A DNA stretch of 62,046 nucleotides from Treponema sp. (lineage in GTDB: Bacteria > Spirochaetota > Spirochaetia > Treponematales > Treponemataceae), in assembly GCA_016281495.1 (NCBI GenBank), contig JAEEIU010000043.1, positions 85,504 through 147,549 on the forward strand, given 5' to 3'. Shown one piece after another: positions 25,171 to 32,921 of this stretch. The number at the start of each line of letters is the position of its first letter. Position 1 is the stretch's first letter. The translations under genes and the position numbers were made by a program. The notes below the pieces were generated by a model. That model worked only from the letters and a program-made list of their open reading frames with translations, ran no database searches and was not told where the DNA came from.

Positions 25171-26196
25171 ATGGGAACACAAAATCTTGATTGGGGCAAC
25201 TTGCCTTTTGGTTACATGGAGACGCACAAAAGCTTTGTGTCTTGTTACAAAAACGGTGCATGGGACGAAGGAACTCTTACTTCCGACCATACCGTCACCA
25301 TCAGCGAATGTGCGGGAGTACTGCAGTATGCCCAGACATGCTTTGAGGGCCTCAAGGCATATACTACGGCAGACGGCAAAATTGTATGCTTCCGCCCGGA
25401 TCTTAACGCAGACAGAATGAAGGATTCCTGCGAAAGGCTGGAGATGCCTGTATTCCCCAAGGATCGCTTTATCAAGGCTGTAGTCGATACAGTCAAGGCG
25501 AACATTGATTTTGTTCCACCTTATGGCTCAGGGGCAACCCTTTACATCCGCCCCTACATGTTCGGATCTAACGCTGTCATCGGTGTTAAGCCGGCAGATG
25601 AATATCAGTTCAGGATTCTGGTTACTCCAGTAGGTCCTTATTTCAAGGGTGGCGTAAAGCCGATTACCGTACGCATCTCTGACCTTGACCGTGCCGCTCC
25701 ACATGGAACCGGAGACATCAAGGCCGGATTGAACTATGCGATGAGCCTCCACAACATCGTTGACGCACACAAAAACGGATATGCAGAAAACATCTACACG
25801 GATCCTGCTACCCACACATATCTTGAAGAAACAGGTGGTGCAAACATCCTTCTTGTTACAAAAGACGGAAAGCTTGTTACACCAAAGTCAAACAGCATCC
25901 TTCCTTCAATTACAAGAAGATCCCTTCTGGTTGTTGCAAAAGAGTACCTTCACATGGAAGTTGAGGAAAGACAGGTAAACAAGGCTGAACTTGCTGATTT
26001 TGCTGAGATTGGTCTTTGTGGAACTGCCGCTGTCATCTCTCCAATCGGAAAGATTTCTGATCACGGAAAGGACATACTGGTTCCGTCCGGAATGGATGAC
26101 ATCGGTCCTGTGCTCGGAAAGCTGCGTGAAACACTCACAGGCATCCAGATGGGAACCGAAAAGGCCCCCGAAGGCTGGATCTGCGAAATAGCTTAA
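25171..26196 (+). CDS. ilvE: Branched-chain amino acid aminotransferase
   Basis: A 341-residue PLP enzyme of fold type IV, interconverting Leu, Ile and Val with their keto acids. The block QYAQTCFEGLKAYTTADGKI, RPYMFGS, APHGTGDIKAGLNYAMSLH (with the PLP lysine), EETGGANILLV, LPSITRRSLLVVA and IGLCGTAAVISPIG are typical of the longer bacterial BCAT group. ATG 25171 is preferred to 25165, because AAGAGG lies eight bases before it but only two before the other. No other branched-chain synthesis gene is nearby. The stop lies two bases from that of glpK on the other strand. Confidence 0.93.
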   Translation: MGTQNLDWGNLPFGYMETHKSFVSCYKNGAWDEGTLTSDHTVTISECAGVLQYAQTCFEGLKAYTTADGKIVCFRPDLNADRMKDSCERLEMPVFPKDRFIKAVVDTVKANIDFVPPYGSGATLYIRPYMFGSNAVIGVKPADEYQFRILVTPVGPYFKGGVKPITVRISDLDRAAPHGTGDIKAGLNYAMSLHNIVDAHKNGYAENIYTDPATHTYLEETGGANILLVTKDGKLVTPKSNSILPSITRRSLLVVAKEYLHMEVEERQVNKAELADFAEIGLCGTAAVISPIGKISDHGKDILVPSGMDDIGPVLGKLRETLTGIQMGTEKAPEGWICEIA

Positions 26197-26198
26197 AC

Positions 26199-27710
26199 TT
26201 ATGGCCGTGGTTCGTCCCAGTTCTTGCTGCGTTCCACGGCTTTTTTCCATAATTTATAAATCGATTTTCTTTTTTCCGGTGTCATAACTGGAGTAAATAT
26301 TTTTTCTGTTGCGGCAACTTCCAGTATTTCGTTCTTGTCCTTCCACATTCCAATTGCAAGTCCTGCACAAAATGCGGCTCCCAGGGCTGTGGTTTCGACA
26401 TTCTTTGGCCTGAATACAGGGCGGTTCAGGATATCGGACTGGAACTGCATCATCACGTTGCTGACACAGGCTCCTCCGTCTACCTTTACTTCCTTGATCT
26501 TGATTTTGGCATCAGCCGCCATGCATTCAATCAAATCCTTTACCTGAAACGAAATGGCCTCCAATGTGGCACGGCAGATGTGGGCCTTGTTTACTCCACG
26601 AGTAAGACCGATCAGGATTCCACGGGCATAAGGGTCCCAGTATGGAGTGCCAAGACCTGTAAATGCAGGAACAAGATATACGCCGTTTGCATCAGGAACT
26701 GATTCGGCAAGAAGGTCACATTCATGGGCACTGTGGATTATTCCAAGCTGGTCACGTAGCCATTTGATTGTAGCCCCACCCATAAAGACTGAACCTTCCA
26801 GAGCGTATTGAACCTTTCCGTCCATGCCTATTGCAATTGTAGTAAGGAGTCCGTTTTTTGATTCAATTGGATTTGAACCTGTATTCATCAGCATGAAGCA
26901 GCCGGTACCGTAGGTTGTCTTTACGTCGCCCTTCTTAAAGCATCCCTGTCCGAACAAAGCGGCCTGCTGGTCTCCTATGCATGATGCAATTGGAATCTCA
27001 AAACCGCATGTATTCTTGTCCGTAACACCATAGACGCATGAGGAATCCTTGACTTCCGGCAAAATTGATTTGGGTATGTTCATCAGCTTTAGAAGCTCGT
27101 CATCCCACTGCAGGGTATGTATGTTAAACAGCATCGTACGGCTTGCGTTGGTATAGTCGGTTACGTGGACCTTGCCGCCGGTTAACTTCCATAAAAGCCA
27201 TGTGTCGATTGTTCCTGCAAGAAGGTTTCCTTTATCCGCCTTTTTTCTTGCTCCCGGAACATTGTCCAAAAGCCATTGGATTTTTGTGGCGCTGAAATAT
27301 GCGTCCGGAATGAGCCCTGTCTTTTTCTGAATCATCCCAGAATATTTTTGCTTAAGCTTTAATGCTTTTTCTGCGGTCCGGCGGCACTGCCACACTATGG
27401 CGTTGGCAACCGGTTCCCCAGTCCTCTTGTCCCACAGAACAACGGTTTCCCTCTGATTTGTGATTCCTATTGCAGCAACCTGGTCGGGCTTGACTTTTGC
27501 CTTTTTAAGCACATCCTGGGCAACGGTAAGCTGGCACAAGAAAAGTTCCTTTGCATCATGCTCAACCCAACCCGGCTTTGGAAAATACTGTGTGAATTCC
27601 CTTTGCTCGCTTGCAATTTTCTTTGCCTTTGAATTGAACAAAATGGCACGCGAAGAAGTTGTTCCCTGATCCAGTGCAAGAATATACTTTTTTTCAGAGG
27701 CTTTGGGCAT
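26199..27710 (-). CDS. glpK: Glycerol kinase
   Basis: A 503-residue FGGY kinase forming glycerol 3-phosphate. Visible: [16 protein letters not shown] (ATP site), [95 protein letters not shown] ([18 protein letters not shown]) and [20 protein letters not shown]. Length is standard. Its start lies one base after the stop of the FMN dehydrogenase gene, with the ribosome site GGGAGA inside that gene's last codons, so the two are co-translated. A shared role in the use of three-carbon compounds is likely. Confidence 0.96.
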   Translation of the reverse strand: MPKASEKKYILALDQGTTSSRAILFNSKAKKIASEQREFTQYFPKPGWVEHDAKELFLCQLTVAQDVLKKAKVKPDQVAAIGITNQRETVVLWDKRTGEPVANAIVWQCRRTAEKALKLKQKYSGMIQKKTGLIPDAYFSATKIQWLLDNVPGARKKADKGNLLAGTIDTWLLWKLTGGKVHVTDYTNASRTMLFNIHTLQWDDELLKLMNIPKSILPEVKDSSCVYGVTDKNTCGFEIPIASCIGDQQAALFGQGCFKKGDVKTTYGTGCFMLMNTGSNPIESKNGLLTTIAIGMDGKVQYALEGSVFMGGATIKWLRDQLGIIHSAHECDLLAESVPDANGVYLVPAFTGLGTPYWDPYARGILIGLTRGVNKAHICRATLEAISFQVKDLIECMAADAKIKIKEVKVDGGACVSNVMMQFQSDILNRPVFRPKNVETTALGAAFCAGLAIGMWKDKNEILEVAATEKIFTPVMTPEKRKSIYKLWKKAVERSKNWDEPRP

Positions 27711-27711
27711 T

Positions 27712-28599
27712 TTATTTCTCCCATGTGCAGAGTTTTTTCATTATCTGTTTGACTTCATTTTCCCTGTCACGGCAGATGGCAGTTGCAAAAGGACGTCCCA
27801 GGGCTACGGTTGTGGCCCCGTAACATGCCGCGGTTTGAACCTGTTCTGCATTGCGGATTCCACCGTCAACCCACAGTTCTCCGCTATTTGACTTTAGTTC
27901 GGCAGAATGACGTGCCAGGAATTCGGCTGTACTTCCCTTTACCGTTTCTACCCTGCCCCCGTGGTTTGAGATGTATGCAATGTCCGGCTTGACTTCCCTT
28001 ACTATTTCCATGTCAGATTCCTTAAAGATTCCCTTGATTGCAAAAGGGAGGCCCTTGGAATTAAGGTATTTTTTTATCTCTTTAAGCTGATCCGGTGTCT
28101 TTTGTTCAAGATGTACAAGATTTCGCATGGTCACGATGTTGTAGCTGTCTATGTCGATTCCGATACTTTCTGCAACAGGAGAAGCCCATTCAATACGCTC
28201 ATAAATCCTTGCATCAGGATACGGCTTTATGAAAACAGCGGTCTTTAAATCCGGGTGAACTTTACGGCGGTTCTGCACGGCTTCAATTCCAAACAAAAGC
28301 TTTTCGTCAGGGCATCCGTCCCCTATGGACAGTTCAACTCCGGCTTCGTCGCAGGCATCAATCAAATCAAAATAAAACTGCCTCTCATCATCATAGCCTA
28401 CATTCTGCTCTCCACCGGTCATTGGTGAAAGCCTTATGTGTACTGGAATTACCGTTTCAGGAATTTTCTTAACCTTATCCCATTCGTCATAATTCAAGAT
28501 GAAATTAGTGCTGTTGTTGGGACCACCCATTCCGGGCATTTCCCCTATGCATCCAGTTCCGTTGCACACTTCGCAAAAATGGCATTTAAAATCACTCAT
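27712..28599 (-). CDS. FMN-dependent alpha-hydroxy-acid dehydrogenase/oxidase
   Basis: A 295-residue TIM-barrel flavoprotein. The active-site signature ISNHGGR (His is the proton acceptor, Arg binds the carboxylate) followed by the FMN phosphate elements [12 protein letters not shown] and VALGRPFA identify the family that includes lactate and glycolate oxidases. It is shorter than the usual 350-380 residues and starts with a cysteine-rich element ([12 protein letters not shown]) plus MPGMGG, a form known from anaerobes, perhaps binding a metal cluster. Upstream of glpK in the same operon, it could process a lactate- or glycerate-like acid, but the substrate is not shown by the sequence. Confidence 0.82.
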   Translation of the reverse strand: MSDFKCHFCEVCNGTGCIGEMPGMGGPNNSTNFILNYDEWDKVKKIPETVIPVHIRLSPMTGGEQNVGYDDERQFYFDLIDACDEAGVELSIGDGCPDEKLLFGIEAVQNRRKVHPDLKTAVFIKPYPDARIYERIEWASPVAESIGIDIDSYNIVTMRNLVHLEQKTPDQLKEIKKYLNSKGLPFAIKGIFKESDMEIVREVKPDIAYISNHGGRVETVKGSTAEFLARHSAELKSNSGELWVDGGIRNAEQVQTAACYGATTVALGRPFATAICRDRENEVKQIMKKLCTWEK

Positions 28600-28631
28600 A
28601 TTTTCCCTAATCTTTATCTGTATTCGATATT

Positions 28632-29441
28632 TTACAATTCAATTGTTCCGATTACGACCTCGTCATCATCTGATGATTTGGCCTTCTTTTTCTTTGGCTT
28701 TTTCTCCGGGGAGGCAACAACCGTTTCTTCAACCTGCTCTTTCCAGCTTGAAGATGATTCTGTACTGTCATCAACATCAAGAGGCTTTTTCTTTGGTGCG
28801 GCACGTTTTTTTGGTGCTACAAGGAATCCAAAGAGGCTTCCGCAAAGGCCACCCGCCATGCTTATGAAAGTTACAACATTCCTCTGCATGAAGAAGATGA
28901 ACGAATTGCTTCCATCGTTTTTTGGTACCGCTGGATTAAGATAGCCTGAATAAAGCGAATATGCGGTATAGATTACAAGCCCCGCAGTCCATGAGGCAAG
29001 CAGGCTGTTTTTACTCAGGGTTGTAAGGGAGGCAAGGAAAATCATCAGGAATACAAGGCACATTGTTCCCATAATCGGCTGTACACCAAGGCATGCGGTA
29101 AGGACACCCGAGACAAGGACAGAGATTCCGCACATGAGGCCTAGCATAAGGGAGCCGTAACGTTCCTCAAGCTGGGGTCCCATGGCAAGCAGGGCAAGCG
29201 TATTTACAAAAAAGGCCTGCCATCCGTATGAGCCGAACACATGAAACAAAAGCCTGAAATAGTGAATGGGATTTGAGAACTTGAATGCTTCATCCCCATG
29301 AGCCATCGGACATGAAAAGAACGCTCCGACCGCCTTTCCCTTAAACGCAAAGGAGTCAAGGATACAGACAAGGGCACTTACGGCACAAATCGTAAGCACA
29401 ACCGGGGAATCAAACAAAAATTTGAATTTTTTCTTTGCCAT
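28632..29441 (-). CDS. Rhomboid-like membrane protein without catalytic residues
   Basis: A 269-residue protein with six or seven hydrophobic segments. FRLLFHVFGSYGWQAFFVNT followed by LALLAMGPQLEERYG is the L1-TM2 region of rhomboid proteases. The place of the GxSG nucleophile motif reads PIMGTMCLVFLM, and the helix that should carry the catalytic His reads SMAGGLCGSLFGF, so both Ser and His are absent. The C-terminal 65 residues are a Lys/Asp/Ser-rich cytosolic tail (KKPKKKKAKSSDDDE). Inactive rhomboids in other organisms bind membrane clients without cutting them. It is 32 bp upstream of the FMN dehydrogenase gene and could belong to the same transcript. Confidence 0.75.
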   Translation of the reverse strand: MAKKKFKFLFDSPVVLTICAVSALVCILDSFAFKGKAVGAFFSCPMAHGDEAFKFSNPIHYFRLLFHVFGSYGWQAFFVNTLALLAMGPQLEERYGSLMLGLMCGISVLVSGVLTACLGVQPIMGTMCLVFLMIFLASLTTLSKNSLLASWTAGLVIYTAYSLYSGYLNPAVPKNDGSNSFIFFMQRNVVTFISMAGGLCGSLFGFLVAPKKRAAPKKKPLDVDDSTESSSSWKEQVEETVVASPEKKPKKKKAKSSDDDEVVIGTIEL

Positions 29442-29496
29442 ACCTCTATTTTCGTCTTATTTTAAGGTTTTGTAAACAGTAAACTTCCCGCTTAGC

Positions 29497-29525
29497 TTGA
29501 ATGATTCAGATTATTTTGCTACAAT
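29497..29525 (+). promoter_or_regulatory. Sigma-70 promoter of mraY, leader with hairpin
   Basis: TTGAAT at 29497-29502, 17 bp, TACAAT at 29520-29525. The predicted leader of about 44 bases contains the palindrome GGCCAGATGGCC (29551-29562) immediately before the ribosome site AGAGGGG. Confidence 0.65.
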
Positions 29526-29575
29526 ACACACAATATAGTACATTTTGAAAGGCCAGATGGCCAGAGGGGTAAAAA

Positions 29576-30688
29576 ATGTTATATTATCTTGGCGACTTGC
29601 TTAATTGGGGGCCTGCCAGACTTTTACAGTCATATTCTGTACTTATTGTCACCGCTCTTTATGTGGGCTTTTTTCTTGTTTGGAAATTCCTTCCTAAATT
29701 CTATAAATTCCTTCCGTCAGACAGGGGACGTGAATTTACGCTTACGGCAGAGGCGGCAAAGGGAAAACCAACCGGTTCCGGTGTTGTGTTCATCTCGATG
29801 TTCGTCATCCTATGTTTCCTGATTGTACCGCTTAACCTTCAGCAGTATTGCATCCTGTTTTTGACATGGGTCATGATGCTTACAGGCTTTCTGGACGACA
29901 GGAGCACAAAAAGCTGGGGCGAATACCTCAAGGCTTTCCTTGACCTTGTGGTGACGGTGGCGGCGGCAACAGTCCTTGCCCTTACAATCAAGGGGGATTC
30001 TCCTGCGGGCAAGATTTATTTCTGGCTGCCTTTCATGACAAATCCTGTTTCAGTTCCTGTGTGGCTGTACATTATCATCGGCACTGTGATTTTATGGGCC
30101 TCGGTAAACACGACAAACTGTACGGACGGTGTTGACGGACTTTCTTCTACTCTGGTGCTTTTTGCCCTGATAATGATGGGACTCATCCTGTACATTGTTC
30201 TTGGACATTCAGAAATCGCAAGCTACCTGCTTTTCCCCGGCCATGACATTGAGGAAGCAAAATCCATGATTATCGAATATTTCCCGCATTTTACAGACGG
30301 AGCATCATGGGCTGTAATCTGCTTTGCACTTTCCGGCGTCCTTTTGGGCTACCTGTGGCACAACGCTTATCCGAGCAAGGTCCTTATGGGGGATGCAGGC
30401 TCACGCGCCCTGGGATTCTTTATCGGCGTATGCGTAATGCTCAGCGGAAACCCATTCCTGATTCTTGCAACATCAACAATGATTTTCATAGACGGTGGAC
30501 TTGGACTCCTGAAGGTTGCGTTAAAGAGGTTCTTCCATATAAACATCTTCAGCAACGTACGCTTCCCGCTCCATGATCACGTAAAGAAAAACCACGGATG
30601 GTCTCCGGCACAGGTGCTCATCAAATTCCTTACGCTTCAGCTTTTGATTTCAATCGCACTTTTGGGCATCTTCCTCAAGATACGCTAA
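29576..30688 (+). CDS. mraY: Phospho-N-acetylmuramoyl-pentapeptide-transferase
   Basis: A 370-residue polytopic enzyme that moves phospho-MurNAc-pentapeptide to undecaprenyl phosphate (lipid I). Ten or so hydrophobic segments are seen. The catalytic motifs are GFLDDRSTKSWGEY, NTTNCTDGVDGLSS (the NxxNxxDGxDGL block), VLMGDAGSRALGFFIG and PLHDHVKKNHGW, the last replacing the usual HHHFE histidine box with HDHVKK. That and the length favour MraY over WecA-type transferases. It is far from the murE-ddl-murD cluster and has its own promoter. An overlap-free convergent M20 gene follows 10 bp downstream. Confidence 0.9.
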   Translation: MLYYLGDLLNWGPARLLQSYSVLIVTALYVGFFLVWKFLPKFYKFLPSDRGREFTLTAEAAKGKPTGSGVVFISMFVILCFLIVPLNLQQYCILFLTWVMMLTGFLDDRSTKSWGEYLKAFLDLVVTVAAATVLALTIKGDSPAGKIYFWLPFMTNPVSVPVWLYIIIGTVILWASVNTTNCTDGVDGLSSTLVLFALIMMGLILYIVLGHSEIASYLLFPGHDIEEAKSMIIEYFPHFTDGASWAVICFALSGVLLGYLWHNAYPSKVLMGDAGSRALGFFIGVCVMLSGNPFLILATSTMIFIDGGLGLLKVALKRFFHINIFSNVRFPLHDHVKKNHGWSPAQVLIKFLTLQLLISIALLGIFLKIR

Positions 30689-30698
30689 AACAGGCCTT

Positions 30699-31928
30699 TC
30701 AGTGGCTTGCCATGTATGCCATGGTCATTGCATCCAGAGCGATGTTTTTGACTATGGCATATTCATTTGGCTGATGGCATGTTTCGTCCATCGTACTCCA
30801 TACAACCGCGTTATATCCTTTGTTCCTGAGGCCTGCGGCAACAGTTCCGCCACCGATTCCTACGATTTTTGCCTTTATTCCATGAACCCTTTCTATCGCA
30901 TTCTTAAGCTCAAGCACGACCGGTGCATCTGATGGAGTTGGGAGTGACTGTTCGGCCTGAAGCTCTGACACTTCTACCGTAACCCCATATTTTTCCTCAA
31001 TTTCCTTCATTCGCTTTTTTACTTCGGCACGGACCTCATCAAGCGTGTAATCTGGATTTATCCTGCAGTCGGCACAGAACACGTCGTCTCCGGGGATTAT
31101 GTTTACGCCCTCCACGTTCTTCAACTGCATTGTGGGCTGGAAAGTTGAATATGGAGGATCGAACAAGTCATTCTTTTTGTTGAAGAAATTCTCCAGGTCA
31201 TTTATCCTGAGGGCAAGGTCAGCGGCGGCAAGTTTTGCATTGCGCCCAAGATCCGGCCTTGAACCGTGGGACTGTTTACCAATCGTGTGGAAGCGGAACC
31301 ATGCTATGTTTTTTTCGGCAACCTCGATAGTCTCTCCCTTTGGGTCCCCTCCGTCGGGAATAAGGATGCGGTCGTTTTTGCCGAATATGTCCTCGTGTTC
31401 CTTTAAAAGATAGTTCATTCCGTAAGTTGAGCCAACTTCCTCGTCCGCCATGAACAAAAGCTTTATTGTATGTTCGGGGATTATGTGCTGCCTGACAAAA
31501 GACATGGCCGCAAGAACTCCGCTTACAAGTCCCTGCTGGTTGTCCTCCACTCCGCGTCCATAAATCTTTCCGTCTTTTTGAACAAGGGTCCATGGATCGC
31601 TTTTCCAAAGGCTTTTTTCACCAACAGGAACCACATCCATGTGCGCGCATATCCAGATTGAATAATCATCGTTGATTCCGGGAACTGTCGCCACAAGATT
31701 TGGCCTGTACCCAGAGCTTACCCTTTTGTCGGGGGCATCGTAGTGTTTGATGTCCTTTATGCCGTTATCCAAAAGCCATTTTTCCAGGGCCTGAGCCTTT
31801 TTTTCCTCACCGTCACCGCCGTTTTCCGGGGCAAGGGCTGGTATCGAAGTAAGGAGCCGTTCAAGCTCCACCATATCCTGAGTATGTTCTTCTATATATA
31901 ATCGAAGCTGGTCAAATTCCTGTGACAT
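30699..31928 (-). CDS. M20-family metallopeptidase (Sapep-like dipeptidase)
   Basis: A 409-residue zinc peptidase. Metal and catalytic elements: IWICAHMDVVPVG (His ligand, then the catalytic Asp region), GRGVEDNQQGLVSG (bridging Asp), FMADEEVGSTYGMN (catalytic Glu and Glu ligand), LIPDGGDPKGETIEVAEK, and GIGGGTVAAGLRNKG near the end. KQSHGSRPDLGRNA marks the dimerisation lid. It probably cleaves dipeptides or acylated amino acids in the cytoplasm, as no signal peptide is seen. The start at 31928 has GGAGG eight bases upstream; the longer frame to 31982 does not. Substrate not defined. Confidence 0.88.
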   Translation of the reverse strand: MSQEFDQLRLYIEEHTQDMVELERLLTSIPALAPENGGDGEEKKAQALEKWLLDNGIKDIKHYDAPDKRVSSGYRPNLVATVPGINDDYSIWICAHMDVVPVGEKSLWKSDPWTLVQKDGKIYGRGVEDNQQGLVSGVLAAMSFVRQHIIPEHTIKLLFMADEEVGSTYGMNYLLKEHEDIFGKNDRILIPDGGDPKGETIEVAEKNIAWFRFHTIGKQSHGSRPDLGRNAKLAAADLALRINDLENFFNKKNDLFDPPYSTFQPTMQLKNVEGVNIIPGDDVFCADCRINPDYTLDEVRAEVKKRMKEIEEKYGVTVEVSELQAEQSLPTPSDAPVVLELKNAIERVHGIKAKIVGIGGGTVAAGLRNKGYNAVVWSTMDETCHQPNEYAIVKNIALDAMTMAYMASH

Positions 31929-31999
31929 GCCATTCCTCCATAAACTAAAGGCATTATAGCAGAAAACAAAAGATGAGACCATATAAATTCAAGATTAGC

Positions 32000-32048
32000 A
32001 TTCAAAATTCCACATTCCACATCCATAATTCCGCATTCCTAATTCCGA
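32000..32048. repeat. Degenerate heptanucleotide repeat (ATTCCNN)
   Basis: Seven consecutive 7-base units, five of which begin ATTCC and the others ATTCA and ATCCA, fill the gap between the M20 peptidase and the response regulator promoter. The period of seven is kept throughout although the last two bases of each unit vary. It resembles the second tract at 61594-61656. Confidence 0.7.
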
Positions 32049-32133
32049 AATAAATAAGGTTGACCTCTTCAAAAAAACTTGACTTAGGTGTATAATTAAA
32101 GGATACAAAACTTGAATCAATCAGGAGAATTTT

Positions 32134-32919
32134 ATGGGAAAGGTTCTGTTTACTGGAAGCAAATATCAATCAAATGAACACCTGCATGACAGAATTAAGG
32201 CAAAGCTGGACTGTGATTACATTGAGCTTGATGAAAAACTTCTGACCGAGGCTGTTGAAAACGGAGACGTATCCCTCATCGTAGTACATCTTTCCGGCAT
32301 TCCACAGGATAAAAAAGGAGAACTTGCAAGGCTCCTGCATGACATGGACAAGGTCCCATTCATACTTACTGGAGCAAGGGAAGAACTCCACAAGTATTTT
32401 GAAAGAACTGAGGCAAGAATCCTCCGCTACATATTGACACCAATCAAGCTTTCTGATTTCCTCTCAGAGATAAACCGCATCCTCAGGAAGGTTGAAGAAC
32501 GCGACGTTGACATTTCCGAGCTTTACGAGACAGAAGGCAACACTATTGTAGAAAAAGAACCTCCAAAGCACATCCTTATCGTGGACGACGATCCTGTGGT
32601 CCTGCGTTCAATGAGCAACATCCTGAACGGACTTTTCAGGGTTTCCGTCGTAAAATCAGGTTATGACGCACTCTCGTTCCTGGAAAACGAAAAACCGGAC
32701 CTTATCCTGCTTGACTATCAGATGCCTGAGTTAGACGGTTTGCAGACACTTGCAATGATACGCAACAATAAGGCGGGAGCCGACATCCCCGTATTCTTCC
32801 TTACCGGTGTTGATGATGCGGAAAAGGTTAAGAATGCCATTTCACTCCATCCTCAGGATTACATTTTGAAGTCAGCCGGTGTAGCCCACCTTCTTCAGAA
32901 AATAGAGGCATTCTTCTAA
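32134..32919 (+). CDS. Response regulator with degenerate second receiver
   Basis: A 261-residue protein. Residues about 150-261 form a normal receiver: ILIVDDDPVVLRSM (acid pocket), LILLDYQMPELDGLQT (phosphorylated Asp), FFLTGVDD (Thr) and DYILKSAG (Lys). The first 130 residues follow the same alternating pattern, but the Asp is replaced (IVVHLSGIP) and the Lys position reads YILTPI, so it looks like an unphosphorylatable pseudo-receiver. There is no output domain, so signalling is through protein contact. CAGGAGA precedes the start and a TATAAT lies at about 32091. It is two bases upstream of the hybrid kinase, its probable partner. Confidence 0.85.
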   Translation: MGKVLFTGSKYQSNEHLHDRIKAKLDCDYIELDEKLLTEAVENGDVSLIVVHLSGIPQDKKGELARLLHDMDKVPFILTGAREELHKYFERTEARILRYILTPIKLSDFLSEINRILRKVEERDVDISELYETEGNTIVEKEPPKHILIVDDDPVVLRSMSNILNGLFRVSVVKSGYDALSFLENEKPDLILLDYQMPELDGLQTLAMIRNNKAGADIPVFFLTGVDDAEKVKNAISLHPQDYILKSAGVAHLLQKIEAFF

Positions 32920-32921
32920 TA

